In this document: positions 1-8,336 of the stretch, one piece after another
Position numbering within the stretch: position 1 is the stretch's first letter
Layout: every line of letters starts with the position of its first letter
NCBI RefSeq assembly: GCF_014283215.1
Contig: NZ_JACOMF010000029.1
Coordinates: 1-64,000 of the forward strand
DNA from: Siccirubricoccus deserti
GTDB lineage: Bacteria > Pseudomonadota > Alphaproteobacteria > Acetobacterales > Acetobacteraceae
DNA: 64,000 nt
Reading direction: 5' to 3'
The notes under the pieces: model-generated
What the model was told of the DNA's origin: nothing
Databases searched by the model: none
Seen by the model: only the letters and a program-made list of their open reading frames with translations
Position numbers and translations under genes: made by a program

Positions 1-1
1 C

Positions 2-112
2 GCCGCGCGGACCATCGACGGGCTCTGGGATGCCATCCGCGACGCCCTGCCACGCTTTACCCCGGAAGAGTGCCGAAACTACTTCACCGCCGCAGGCTAT
101 GAACCAGAATGA
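2..112 (+). mobile_element. IS630-family transposase, C-terminal fragment (cut by window edge)
   Basis: The frame from base 2 to the TGA at 110-112 encodes 37 residues that end in a motif of the form FTPEECRNYFTAAGYEPE. This resembles the C-terminal tail of IS630-type DDE transposases, which often end in an EC-x-NYF-x-x-AGY motif. The rest lies outside the window, so completeness cannot be judged. No right-hand inverted repeat could be assigned in the following 120 bases. The identification rests only on this short tail. Confidence 0.6.
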
Positions 113-239
113 TCGGATTCCGCCCTAGCCTCATCAGGTCCGGCATTTCCACGGACCAGCCGGGGATTTGCGGCTGAACGCTCCCGGCTGACCTGGCGGC
201 ACCATTACAGGACAGGATGCATCACAACGGGGGTGAGCC

Positions 240-842
240 ATGGCCTATCATCTGGAAGGACGTCTGCTCGAGGTCTGTGACTGCCGCGTCCTCTGCCCGT
301 GCTGGATCGGCGAGGATCCCGACAACGGCACCTGCGATTCGGTCCTCGCCTACCACTTCGACGCGGGCACGATCCAGGGCGTCGACGTGGCGGGGCGGAC
401 GCTGGCCATCGTCTCGCACATCCCCGGTAACGTCCTGGCCGGCAATTTCCGCATGGCCCTTTACCTCGACCAGGGCACCACGGATGCGCAGGAGAAGGCG
501 CTGCTGGATGTCTACACCGGCAAGCTCGGCGGGCCAGTGGCCGAACTCGCGAAGCTGGTCGGCGAGGTCATCTCCGTGCAGCGCGTGCCGATCACCTTCG
601 ATGTGAATGAAGGCAAGGGCACGCTGAAGGTGGGCGACACCAGCCATGCCGAGATGGACCACTACAAGGGCCCGGACGGCGCGGTCACGACGCTCAGCAA
701 CACCATCTTCTCCACCGTGCCCGGCGCACCGGTCTTCGTCGGCAAGGCGACGCGCTACCGCTCGAAGCACGCCGAGCTGGGCCACGACCTCGATCTCGAA
801 GGCCACAACGCGTTGCAGAGCACCTTCGTCTTCGACGCCTGA
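240..842 (+). CDS. DUF1326 domain-containing protein
   Basis: This 200-residue soluble protein matches the DUF1326 family along its whole length. The N-terminus carries the family's cysteine-rich signature: Cys13, Cys15, Cys19 and Cys21, followed by another Cys in an NGTC motif about 11 residues later, a layout that suggests metal or redox chemistry. A purine-rich GGGGGTGAG lies just upstream of the ATG. The gene is followed after two bases by a DUF2182 membrane protein, a pairing common in proteobacteria, so the two products probably act together. The biochemical function of DUF1326 is not established; metal handling is inference from the cysteines and the partner. Confidence 0.88.
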   Translation: MAYHLEGRLLEVCDCRVLCPCWIGEDPDNGTCDSVLAYHFDAGTIQGVDVAGRTLAIVSHIPGNVLAGNFRMALYLDQGTTDAQEKALLDVYTGKLGGPVAELAKLVGEVISVQRVPITFDVNEGKGTLKVGDTSHAEMDHYKGPDGAVTTLSNTIFSTVPGAPVFVGKATRYRSKHAELGHDLDLEGHNALQSTFVFDA

Positions 843-844
843 CC

Positions 845-1651
845 ATGCCGGCCTTCATGCCGGCGGCGCCCGGGCGGCCATGGCTGGTCCCGATCATGGG
901 GGGGCTGGTGGGGATTGCCTGGGTGGCGCTGCTCCTCTGGGAGCAGAGCCCCTACGGCCGCTATCTCGACCATGGCCGCTGGACCGAGCTTGGCCTGGCG
1001 GCGGGGATCTGCCGCGTGCTGCCGGCGGGCGAGCTGCTGTTGCCGGGGCTGCTCTACGCCGGCGGCTGGCTGCTGATGACCGCGGCGATGATGCTGCCGA
1101 CCATCCTGCCGCTGCTGCGGCGCTTCGATCGGCTGATTGCCGCGCGCGGCGACCGCACCGGACTGCTCGCGCTGCTGGTCGCCGGCTACCTGCTGGTGTG
1201 GCTGGGCTTCGGCGTGGCGGCGCATCTGCTGGACCTCGCCCTGCACGAGGCCGTGCGGCAATCCGACTGGCTGGCCTTCCATGCCTGGGTCCTCGGCGCC
1301 GGCGTGCTGGCGCTGGCCGGGCTGTTCCAGTTCAGCCGGCTCAAATACCATTGCCTCGACCGCTGCCGCACGCCGCTCGGCTTCATCATCCAGCATTGGC
1401 ATGGGCGGACGCCGCGGCGGGATGCGCTGCGGCTCGGCGCGCATCACGGGCTGTTCTGCGTCGGCTGCTGCTGGGCGATCATGCTGCTGATGTTCGTCGT
1501 GGGCACCGGCAATATCGGCTGGATGCAGCTGCTCGGGGCGGTGATGGCGGCCGAGAAGAACCTTGCCTGGGGATGGCGGCTGAGCCGGCCGCTGGGCCTC
1601 GCCCTGCTGGGCTGGGCGGGGGTGATCGTGGCGGCCAATGGCTGGGCGTGA
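845..1651 (+). CDS. DUF2182 domain-containing integral membrane protein
   Basis: This 268-residue, strongly hydrophobic protein has about six predicted membrane segments. The family hallmark MMLPTILPLLRRF lies after the second segment, where DUF2182 proteins are described as predicted metal-binding membrane proteins. It starts two bases after the DUF1326 stop, so the genes are very likely co-transcribed and translationally coupled. A His/Cys-containing stretch (KYHCLDRC) and a later CVGCCW segment could bind metal. No transport substrate can be assigned from sequence. Confidence 0.87.
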   Translation: MPAFMPAAPGRPWLVPIMGGLVGIAWVALLLWEQSPYGRYLDHGRWTELGLAAGICRVLPAGELLLPGLLYAGGWLLMTAAMMLPTILPLLRRFDRLIAARGDRTGLLALLVAGYLLVWLGFGVAAHLLDLALHEAVRQSDWLAFHAWVLGAGVLALAGLFQFSRLKYHCLDRCRTPLGFIIQHWHGRTPRRDALRLGAHHGLFCVGCCWAIMLLMFVVGTGNIGWMQLLGAVMAAEKNLAWGWRLSRPLGLALLGWAGVIVAANGWA

Positions 1652-1683
1652 GCATCGCCGGCTGCGGCCACCCGGCCTCCGCC

Positions 1684-2199
1684 CTACGGTCTAACCAGTG
1701 CGTGCGGGAAGAAGGGCAGCAGCAGCCCGGCCAGCAGCCCCGCCAGCACCGGCAGGGCGAAGGAGGCGATCAGCCGGATGGCGATGAAGCGCGGCCCCAG
1801 CACCGGCCATTCCCAGGCGATCACCCGATGGAAGCCGAGGATCGCCCAGCCGGTGATCAGTGCTACCATCTGCGGCCCGCCGGCCCCCGCCTTGATGAAG
1901 GTCAGCACCAGCGGGAAGGAGACGAAGGGCCCGCCCGGGATGAAGCCGCCCGCCAGAGAGGCGATGGCGATGCCGGGCAGCCCGCTCTCCGGTCCCAGCC
2001 AGCCGGCGGCGACATCCGGCGGGATCAGCTCCGCCAGGAAGGCGGCCATCGGCAGCGCCACCAGCAGCAGCGGCAGCACCCGGGTGATGGTCTGCCCGGT
2101 CTCCCGCAGCGCCCGCTGGGCTGTCGGTACGCCGCGCCGCAGCGCCAGGCCGAAGGCGATGAGCGCCGCGGCGATGAGCAGGAACTGCCCGGGGGTCAT
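1684..2199 (-). CDS. Half-size permease (YraQ/ArsP-like), second of a pair
   Basis: The product has 171 residues and four to five membrane segments. It belongs to the broad permease family that includes YraQ and ArsP-like proteins. A GGFIPGGPFVSFPL motif and a GWAILGFHRVIAWEWP motif closely parallel those of the neighbouring upstream gene, so the two are paralogous halves. The start ATG overlaps the upstream stop in an ATGA arrangement (2196-2199), which implies translational coupling. Family members of usual length have two such halves in one chain. Here each chain holds one half, so a heterodimeric pore is likely. The substrate is unknown. Confidence 0.8.
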   Translation of the reverse strand: MTPGQFLLIAAALIAFGLALRRGVPTAQRALRETGQTITRVLPLLLVALPMAAFLAELIPPDVAAGWLGPESGLPGIAIASLAGGFIPGGPFVSFPLVLTFIKAGAGGPQMVALITGWAILGFHRVIAWEWPVLGPRFIAIRLIASFALPVLAGLLAGLLLPFFPHALVRP

Positions 2200-2789
2200 A
2201 GGCCGGCCCGTGGCCGGCTGGCCGCCGCGTGGGGGCTGGTAGCGCCCTCGGCCGGCAGGGTGGCGCCCGGGGGTGCCCAGCGAATCGGCACCCGTCGTGC
2301 CAGCGCCCCGGCAATGAAGGGCATCGGCAGGCCGCAGAGGAAGCGCAGCAGGGCGAAATCGGCGCCGAGTAGCGGCACCTCCCACACCAGCACGCGCTGG
2401 AAGCCATTCAGCGCCCAGGCAACGACGAAGGCGATCAGCGCGCCGCGGTCCGCCCCCGCCTGGGCCAGCACCAGCACCAGCGGGAAGGCGGCCATCGGAC
2501 CGCCTGGCATTACCATGCCGCAAAGGCTGGCCACCATCAGCCCGCGCCAGCCGCTTTCCTCGCCCATCCACTTTGCCAGGGCGCCGGCGGGGATCAACTG
2601 CTTCAGGCTGCCGGCCAGCAGAAGCCCCGCCAGCATTGCCGGCAGTACCATCAGGAAGACGTCGAAGGCGACGCCGAGGGCGCCGATGAAGGCCACGGGG
2701 CCGTGCAGCCCCCAGACCAGCGCCCCGGCGACGAGGCCGATGCCGCTGATGATCAGGATGCTGGAATGCCGTCGAAGAAAATTGAGCAT
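2196..2789 (-). CDS. Half-size permease (YraQ/ArsP-like), first of a pair
   Basis: This 197-residue membrane protein is homologous to its downstream partner and carries the matching motifs GMVMPGGPMAAFPL and AWALNGFQRVLVWEVP. The ATG at 2789 is chosen. An upstream in-frame TTG at 2798 has a better-placed AGGA and would add three residues. The C-terminal 25 residues are Pro/Ala-rich and probably cytoplasmic. The gene overlaps the next by four bases, so the two form a coupled operon. Family membership is clear from the paired GGP motifs; function and substrate are not. Confidence 0.8.
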   Translation of the reverse strand: MLNFLRRHSSILIISGIGLVAGALVWGLHGPVAFIGALGVAFDVFLMVLPAMLAGLLLAGSLKQLIPAGALAKWMGEESGWRGLMVASLCGMVMPGGPMAAFPLVLVLAQAGADRGALIAFVVAWALNGFQRVLVWEVPLLGADFALLRFLCGLPMPFIAGALARRVPIRWAPPGATLPAEGATSPHAAASRPRAGL

Positions 2790-2891
2790 GCGTGACAAGG
2801 CCGTCCTGGCCGCTGGACCGATTCCCCTGGCGCCTGGGGACCAGGTGTCAGGATCGGCCCATCAGGCGGCGGCGGCAACCCGTGCCGATGG

Positions 2892-3017
2892 CTACAGCCT
2901 CACCGCGCCGGTCTGATAGTGCTGTTCGGCGGTGCGCTGGACCTCGTTGTCCAGCACCAGGGCAGCGGCGGTGGCCAGGGCGACGGCGACGATGGTGCCG
3001 ATGAGGAAGGCCTTCAC
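2892..3017 (-). CDS. Small single-pass membrane protein (41 aa) at the end of the fdhD-mobA operon
   Basis: This 41-residue product starts at GTG (3017), which overlaps the mobA stop as GTGA. A GGGAG ribosome binding site lies eight bases upstream. It has one hydrophobic segment (residues 3-22, [18 protein letters not shown]) followed by a short polar tail with an [17 protein letters not shown] ending, presumably periplasmic. Overlap, spacing and binding site support a real gene despite its size. No family function is recognised. The position suggests a link to molybdenum cofactor delivery or formate dehydrogenase, but this is inference. Confidence 0.6.
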   Translation of the reverse strand: MKAFLIGTIVAVALATAAALVLDNEVQRTAEQHYQTGAVRL

Positions 3018-3688
3018 GGCGGGTGCTCCCTGGAGTGGATATCGCCCGAGCGTATGGTTCCGCCACCGCCCGCTTGCAAGAGCGCTTCCGCCGCCGCCAG
3101 ATCCTCCGGCGCATTGGCGTTGAAGAAGGGATCGACCGGGACCACCGGCCATTCCGCCGTGGCGCAGCCGAAGCGGGCGGTCCAGCGGTCGATCTTCTTC
3201 TCACCGGCCAGCAGCGCGGCGCGCAGCTCGCCTCGCAGCGCCACCGGCCAGAGGGCGATCGGCGGATGGGTCCAGCCGCCGGAGGCGGCGCAGGCCATCG
3301 GCACCCTGGCGGCCTGCCGCGCCGTCTCCAGCCGCGCCGCCAGATCGGGCGGCAGGAAGGGGCCGTCGCCGGGGACGGAGAGCACGGTTGGCAGGTCGGG
3401 CCGCTCCGCCGCGGCCCAATCGAGCGCCGCCAGCACCCCGGCCAGCGGCCCGGGAAAGTCGGGCAGCGGGTCAGGCACCACTGGCAGATCGTATTTGGCG
3501 AAGCGCGAAGGGTCGCCATTGGCGTTCAGGATCACCGCCGCCGCCTGCGGCCGGATGCGCGCCAGCACATGGTCGAGCAGCGGCCTGCCGCCGAGCAGCC
3601 GCAACGGCTTGTCGCCGCCGCCCATCCGCCGGGCCAGCCCGCCGGCCAGGATGACGGCGAGGATTCCCCCCGCCGGATCAGGCGGCAT
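3014..3688 (-). CDS. mobA: Molybdenum cofactor guanylyltransferase MobA
   Basis: MobA transfers GMP from GTP to molybdopterin-Mo to make the guanine dinucleotide cofactor used by the DMSO-reductase family, including formate dehydrogenases. The 224-residue protein opens with the nucleotidyltransferase signature [16 protein letters not shown] at about residues 13-28, and later has a DGPFLP motif where the metal-binding Asp is expected. Length is normal for the family. The ATG at 3688 is preferred over upstream starts because it overlaps the end of fdhD by 11 bases, as expected in a tight operon. Confidence 0.93.
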   Translation of the reverse strand: MPPDPAGGILAVILAGGLARRMGGGDKPLRLLGGRPLLDHVLARIRPQAAAVILNANGDPSRFAKYDLPVVPDPLPDFPGPLAGVLAALDWAAAERPDLPTVLSVPGDGPFLPPDLAARLETARQAARVPMACAASGGWTHPPIALWPVALRGELRAALLAGEKKIDRWTARFGCATAEWPVVPVDPFFNANAPEDLAAAEALLQAGGGGTIRSGDIHSREHPP

Positions 3689-4565
3689 CCTCCGCCTCCC
3701 GGCTGTTCTTCCGCCAGTGCTTCGCGCTTTCCTCTGGCACATAGGCAAGGTCGGCGTCGAAGACGATGCGCTGCTCGCCGGCCAGGGCGACGAAGCGCTT
3801 GCCCTTGCAGCGGCCGATCAGGGTCAGCCCGACCTGCTGCGCCAGCTCCACGCCCCAGGCGGTGAAGCCGCTGCGGGAGATCAGGATGGGGATGCCCATG
3901 CGGACGGTCTTGATCACCATCTCCGAGGTCAGCCGGCCGGTGGTGTAGAAGATCTTGTCCGCCGGTTCGCAGCCGGTACGGAACATCCAGCCGGCGATCT
4001 TGTCCACCGCATTGTGGCGGCCGACATCCTCCATGTAGACCAGCGGTTCATCCGCCCGGCACAGCGCGCAGCCATGGATCGCCCCGGCTTCCAGGTAAAG
4101 CGTCGGCAGGGTGTTGATCCGGTGCAGCAGGCGGTAGAGGTCGGAAGTGCGCATCTCGGCCGACAGCGGAAGCCGGGCCTCGGAAAAATCCTCCATCAGG
4201 TCACCGAAGGCGGTGCCCTGGGCGCAGCCGCTGGTCAGGGTCTTCTTCTTCAGCTTGACCTCGTAGTTGGTGGCGCGTTCGGTGCGCACCACCACCACCT
4301 GCAGGTCGTCGTCGTAGTCGATGCCCGTCACCGCATCGTCGCGCCGCAGCATGCCCTGGTTCAGCAGATAGCCGAGCGCCAGATCCTCCGGCCGGTCAAG
4401 GATCGTCATCATGGTGACGATCTCCTGCCCGTTCAGATAGAGCGTCAGCGGCCGTTCCACGGTGACGCTGGTCTTGATCCGGGCGCCGGTGTGGTCGAGG
4501 CCGCTCACCCGGCGAGTGAGGCGCGGGTCGGCGGGGTCGGGCTGGACCAGCAGCGGCGTTTCCAT
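3678..4565 (-). CDS. fdhD: Formate dehydrogenase accessory sulfurtransferase FdhD
   Basis: FdhD shuttles sulfur from a cysteine desulfurase to the molybdenum cofactor of formate dehydrogenase. The 295-residue product has the family core, including [15 protein letters not shown] and [11 protein letters not shown]. The E. coli CxxC loop corresponds here to SGCAQG, with Cys114 kept and the second Cys replaced by Gly117. A CxxC (Cys166, Cys169) appears instead just before the EDVGRHN motif. The ATG at 4565 lacks a clear Shine-Dalgarno sequence but fits family length. It leads an operon with mobA and a small membrane protein. No formate dehydrogenase gene is adjacent in the window. Confidence 0.93.
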   Translation of the reverse strand: METPLLVQPDPADPRLTRRVSGLDHTGARIKTSVTVERPLTLYLNGQEIVTMMTILDRPEDLALGYLLNQGMLRRDDAVTGIDYDDDLQVVVVRTERATNYEVKLKKKTLTSGCAQGTAFGDLMEDFSEARLPLSAEMRTSDLYRLLHRINTLPTLYLEAGAIHGCALCRADEPLVYMEDVGRHNAVDKIAGWMFRTGCEPADKIFYTTGRLTSEMVIKTVRMGIPILISRSGFTAWGVELAQQVGLTLIGRCKGKRFVALAGEQRIVFDADLAYVPEESAKHWRKNSREAEDAA

Positions 4566-4650
4566 GACAGGAGAGGGTGGGGCGCCGCCAGCCGCCGCGC
4601 AACCCGGCGGCATGGCACCGGTTGATCCAACGCACCGACAGGAGATCGCC

Positions 4651-5193
4651 ATGTCCCGTTTCCGCTTCCCCGTCGATGCCGGCCTTGCCTCCGCCGGCAC
4701 CCCGCCCAACGCCGCCGCGGTGCTGGCCAGGCTGGATGCGCTCGGCCTGCCGCACCCCGGCATCGAGGTGCGGGTGGCGGGTGGGACGGTCACGCTGAGC
4801 GGCCGGGTGGCCGATGGCGCGACGCAGGAGCGGCTGGTGCTGGCCGCGGGCAATCTGCATGGCATCGGCCTGGTGGATGACCGGCTGAGCAACGCCGAAA
4901 CCCCGGGCCTGCTCGAAAGCCTCGGCAGCTTCGCCCGGCTGCCGCCCGGCAGCGCAAGCACCGCCCCGGCGGCGGAGGCGGTGCATGAGGCGCGGCCCGA
5001 GTCGAGCGAGCGCTTCGGCGCCGGCGGCAGCCTGTTCCACATCGTCGGGCCGCAGGAGACGCTGGAGAGCATCGCCGAGCGGCATTACGGCAATGCCGCC
5101 GCGGCACGCGGCATCCTCGAGGCCAACCAGCCGGTGCTGGAGTCGGCGCAGGCGGTGGCGCCGGGTCTCGTGCTGCGGCTGCCGCCGCAGTAG
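4651..5193 (+). CDS. BON and LysM domain protein (Kbp/YgaU-like)
   Basis: The 180-residue protein has a BON domain at about residues 17-77 (GIEVRVAGGTVTLSGRV) and a LysM domain at about 127-178 (FHIVGPQETLESIAERHYG), joined by a Pro/Ala/Ser linker. This is the layout of E. coli Kbp (YgaU), a cytoplasmic potassium-binding protein of about 149 residues. No signal peptide is seen, which fits a cytosolic role, although LysM often binds peptidoglycan. AGGAG precedes the ATG by seven bases. Potassium binding is inferred from architecture only. Confidence 0.85.
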   Translation: MSRFRFPVDAGLASAGTPPNAAAVLARLDALGLPHPGIEVRVAGGTVTLSGRVADGATQERLVLAAGNLHGIGLVDDRLSNAETPGLLESLGSFARLPPGSASTAPAAEAVHEARPESSERFGAGGSLFHIVGPQETLESIAERHYGNAAAARGILEANQPVLESAQAVAPGLVLRLPPQ

Positions 5194-5208
5194 CACGGTG
5201 GCGGCTCC

Positions 5209-5236
5209 GGCGCCGATCGGCCTTGTCCTCGGCGCC
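5209..5236. terminator. Possible bidirectional terminator between convergent genes
   Basis: An 8-bp perfect inverted repeat (GGCGCCGA paired with TCGGCGCC) with a 12-base loop sits between the convergent BON-LysM and YihY genes. There is no T-run, so termination strength is uncertain. Confidence 0.35.
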
Positions 5237-5243
5237 CGGCCGC

Positions 5244-6359
5244 TCAGCTTGCCACGGTATCCGCCATGCGGGCCCCGCGGCCGCCCATCGGCCGTTCCGG
5301 CCCGGTGGTGGTATCGCGCGCGGTCTGGTGCTCCATCTCGGCATCCAGCTCCGCCCCGGCCAGCACCACCGTCGCCGAGAGCCAGATCCAGGTCATGAAG
5401 CCGATCACCGCGCCCAGCGAGCCATAGGTCTCATTGTAGTTGCCGAAATTCGCCACGTACCAGGAGAAGCCGAGCGAGAAGGCCAGCCAGCTGATTGCGG
5501 CCACCGCGCTGCCCCAGCTTACCCAGCGCCATTGCGCCTGCTCCCGGCTTGGCCCGTAGCGGTAGAGGCAGGCGAGAAAGAGGCCGACCACCAGCAGCAT
5601 TACCGGCCAGCGGGCCAGCCGCAGCACCGTGTCCAGCACGCCGCCGAGGCCGATGAACTTCAGCGCGATGGGCAGTACGACGACGCCTGCCATCGCCAGC
5701 ACCAGGAACAGGATGCTGGCGACGGTGAAGGCCATGGTCACCAGCAGCCGGCGGAAGAAGCCGCGCTTCTCCTTCTCCCCGTAAACGATGTTCAGCGCAT
5801 CGACGATCGCCTTCATCGCCTGGTTGGCCGACCACAGCGAGGTGGCGAGGCCGATGATGGCACCGAAGCCGAGCGCGGTGTCGCCTTTGGCGGTGATCCG
5901 CCGCACCTGCTCATTGACGATCTCCACCCCGCCGCCCGGCACCACGCCGGCGAGCGCGTCGAGGTGTTCGGAGATGGTCGCCGGCTCGGCGAACAGCCCG
6001 TAGATCGAGATCAGCGCGGCCAGCGCCGGGAAGAGTGCCAGCAGGGTATAGAAGGTGACGCCGGCGGCCTCCGTCAGCACCCGGTCGTCGGAAACCTCCG
6101 AGACGGTGCGCTTCAGGATCTCCCACCAGCCGCGGGGCGGGATGTCCTTCGGGTGCGCGGCGTCGTGGCCGTGGTCGGACAGGTGTCCCGGGGCGCGGTC
6201 AGACGGGTGGTCGCTGCCGCGGGCTGCGCGGCGGTGTGGCGCGTCGCGGGGGACCGGCGCGGGGTGGTCGGCGCGGTTGGCGGTGAAGGCGGCCAGCAGC
6301 AGGCCGCTCGCCGCCAGCGCGCCGAGGAGAAGGGGGCTGGGTTTCGACTCCGCCGGCAT
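5244..6359 (-). CDS. YihY/BrkB-family inner membrane protein
   Basis: This 371-residue protein belongs to the YihY/BrkB (UPF0761) family, which has six membrane segments. The family signature appears near residue 100 as AAGVTFYTLLALFPALAALISIYGLF split over the first segment, with SLWSANQAMKAIVDALNIVYGE further on. The N-terminal ~85 residues form a poorly conserved His/Asp/Pro-rich cytoplasmic tail behind one additional hydrophobic stretch. ATG 6359 has GGAGA seven bases upstream. Members were once annotated as ribonuclease BN, which is wrong; their true function is unknown. Confidence 0.88.
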   Translation of the reverse strand: MPAESKPSPLLLGALAASGLLLAAFTANRADHPAPVPRDAPHRRAARGSDHPSDRAPGHLSDHGHDAAHPKDIPPRGWWEILKRTVSEVSDDRVLTEAAGVTFYTLLALFPALAALISIYGLFAEPATISEHLDALAGVVPGGGVEIVNEQVRRITAKGDTALGFGAIIGLATSLWSANQAMKAIVDALNIVYGEKEKRGFFRRLLVTMAFTVASILFLVLAMAGVVVLPIALKFIGLGGVLDTVLRLARWPVMLLVVGLFLACLYRYGPSREQAQWRWVSWGSAVAAISWLAFSLGFSWYVANFGNYNETYGSLGAVIGFMTWIWLSATVVLAGAELDAEMEHQTARDTTTGPERPMGGRGARMADTVAS

Positions 6360-6481
6360 CGGACGTCTCCGGGTGGGAACGTGTGGGAATGGGTTGCTGC
6401 GGCGAACGCGGCGGCGCGGCGATCGTCGCGAATTGCGCGTGTACCGCGTTCGAGGCATGGGACGGCATCGAGGAGACAACC

Positions 6482-7471
6482 ATGCCTGCTTTGCCTCGCC
6501 GCGCCCTGCCACTGCTCGCCGCCGCCCTGGCCCGCCCCGCCCTGGCCCAGAACAGCTACCCCGACCGACCGATCAGCCTGGTGGTGCCCTTCCTCGCCGG
6601 CGGCTCCACCGACATCGCCGCCCGCATCCTGGCCGAGCGGATGGCGCCGAAGCTCGGGCCCAATGCGCGGATCATCGTCGAGAACCGGGCCGGGGCCGGC
6701 GGCTCGGTCGGCAGCGAATGGGTCCGGCACCGGCCGGCGGATGGCTACACCCTGCTGCTTGCCTCGGCCTCCGCGCTCGGCACCAACCCGGCGGCGATGC
6801 CGGCGCAGACCCCCTATGACCCGGTCGAGGATTTCACCCAGATCGCCATCGTCGGCGGCGGGCCGATGGTGCTGGTGGTGCCGGCGCAGTCACGCTTCCG
6901 CAGCGCCCGCGCGCTGCTGGATGCGGTGAAGGCGGAGCCCGGCCGCTACAGCTGGGCGACCAGCGGGGCCGGCGGCATCGGCCACCTGACCGGGGAGGCC
7001 ATCAAGTCGGCCTCGGGCAACCTCCAGGCGGAGCATGTGCCGTATCGCGGCGGCTCGGCGGTGATGGAGGCGCTGGCCAAGGGGGAGGTGGACTACTCGC
7101 TGGAGGTGCTGGCCTCCACCGCACCGCATCTGCGGGATGGGCTGTCGCGCGGCCTGGCGGTGTCCTCGCTGCGGCGGCACCCGCTGTTCCCGGACATCCC
7201 GACGCTCGACGAGATCGGGCTGACCGGCTTCGAGATCAGCACCTGGAACCTGCTGGTGGCGCCGCGCGGCCTGCCGGCGCCGATCGCCCGGGCCTTGTCC
7301 GCCGCGGTGCGGTCAACGCTTGAGGACCGAGCGGTCGCAGAGCGGATGATGGCCGCCGGCGTCGATCCCGCGGCGCCCAGCACGCCGGAGAGCACCCGTG
7401 CCTTCCTCGCCGCCGAGGTGGCGAAGTTCAAGGCGATTGTCGAGCGGGCCGGGCTGCGGCTCGGGCGCTGA
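6482..7471 (+). CDS. Bug-family tripartite tricarboxylate transporter receptor, copy 1
   Basis: The 329-residue protein has a signal peptide with cleavage likely after ALA (residues 20-22), then the Bug signature YPDRPISLVVPF and the GGSTDIAARI segment, an ENRAGAGG motif, and an ADGYTLLL motif. Bug proteins are periplasmic receptors of TctABC-type carriers that bind carboxylates, amides or aromatic acids. AGGAGA precedes the ATG. No TctA or TctB gene lies nearby, so it is an orphan receptor. It is divergent from the YihY gene and followed by a TPR protein. The ligand cannot be deduced. Confidence 0.92.
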   Translation: MPALPRRALPLLAAALARPALAQNSYPDRPISLVVPFLAGGSTDIAARILAERMAPKLGPNARIIVENRAGAGGSVGSEWVRHRPADGYTLLLASASALGTNPAAMPAQTPYDPVEDFTQIAIVGGGPMVLVVPAQSRFRSARALLDAVKAEPGRYSWATSGAGGIGHLTGEAIKSASGNLQAEHVPYRGGSAVMEALAKGEVDYSLEVLASTAPHLRDGLSRGLAVSSLRRHPLFPDIPTLDEIGLTGFEISTWNLLVAPRGLPAPIARALSAAVRSTLEDRAVAERMMAAGVDPAAPSTPESTRAFLAAEVAKFKAIVERAGLRLGR

Positions 7472-7524
7472 GGGCTGCACGGGAAGGCCTTGCCAAGCGC
7501 CGGCTGGCGCCCGAGGTTCGTGGC

Positions 7525-8115
7525 ATGCGCTGGCTCCCCGCCCTGCTGCTGCTGATCGCCCCCGCCGTGCTGGCGCCTGATGCGCTGTCCCAGGCGCCGC
7601 ACATGGCCCCCGCGCCGCGCGGTGCCGAGGCCCGCAAGGCGGAGCTGGACCGCGCCTTCGAGGCGCTGCGCACCGCGCCGGATGATGCTGGCGCGGCGCT
7701 GGTGGAAGCCCGTATCCGCCAACTCTGGGCGCAGGCCGCCACCCCCGCGGTGGCCCTGCTGTTGCGCCGCGGTGTCCGCAATGTGGAGGCGCAACTGCCG
7801 GTGGAGGCGCTGGAGGATTTCGACGCCGCCATCACCCTGGCACCGGACCTTCCCGAGGCCTGGCATCTCCGCGCCCAGGCCTATCTCCGTGCCGGCGACA
7901 TCTCGGCGGCGGTGCGGGACCTGCAGGAGGTGCTGCGGCTCGAGTCCCGGCACTGGGCCGCCCTGCTGACTCTGGCGGCAGCGCAGGAGGAAGCCGGGGA
8001 TGCCGCAGGAGCGCTGCGCAGCCTGCAGGCGGCCCTGGAGATCAACCCGAAGATGGCCGGCGGTGCCGACCGGCTGCGCGAGCTGCGGCGCAAGGTGGAA
8101 GGCGAGGCGTTGTAG
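7525..8115 (+). CDS. Exported TPR-repeat protein
   Basis: The 196-residue product starts with a signal peptide (leucine-rich core, likely cut near ALSQA at residues 19-24). It contains about three tetratricopeptide repeats at residues 85-185, for example ALEDFDAAITLAPDLPEAWHLRAQAY split over two helices. Such proteins are periplasmic scaffolds for protein contacts. The gene lies 53 bases after a Bug receptor and ends in front of a cluster of hairpins. No specific function is recognised. Confidence 0.78.
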   Translation: MRWLPALLLLIAPAVLAPDALSQAPHMAPAPRGAEARKAELDRAFEALRTAPDDAGAALVEARIRQLWAQAATPAVALLLRRGVRNVEAQLPVEALEDFDAAITLAPDLPEAWHLRAQAYLRAGDISAAVRDLQEVLRLESRHWAALLTLAAAQEEAGDAAGALRSLQAALEINPKMAGGADRLRELRRKVEGEAL

Positions 8116-8160
8116 CCGGCTTCGGCTGTGACGACCCTTTCGAGTCTCAATCTCACCCCG

Positions 8161-8308
8161 CCAAAGGCCGAAGGGCCTTTGGAATCCAGCAGTTTGAATG
8201 ATGGGTTCCAAGGGACTTCGGCCCTTGGTGAGGGAGGTTGCGGGGCAAAGCCCCATTATTCCTTGCGTTCAGAAAGGGATCTCACGCAGGCCGTTCCTGG
8301 CCTGCGTG
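8161..8308. terminator. Cluster of four hairpins between convergent genes
   Basis: Four inverted repeats fill this junction. They are CCAAAGGCC/GGCCTTTGG at 8161-8182 (loop GAAG), CCAAGGG/CCCTTGG at 8208-8228, GGGGC/GCCCC at 8242-8254 followed by ATTATTCC, and CACGCAGGCC/GGCCTGCGTG at 8283-8308. They lie between the TPR gene and rne, which converge, and probably act as bidirectional terminators or processing sites. The first, second and fourth stems are perfect with 9, 7 and 10 pairs. Confidence 0.6.
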
Positions 8309-8336
8309 AATCCACTTCAATGGCTGCCGCGGCTGG

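Noticed and set aside
646-2916. A 756-codon plus-strand open frame
   Set aside because: It overlaps DUF1326, DUF2182 and the two permease genes in wrong frames, and its protein is compositionally abnormal.
5244-6359. Annotation as ribonuclease BN
   Set aside because: YihY/BrkB proteins were misassigned to that enzyme. The true RNase BN is an unrelated metallo-hydrolase.
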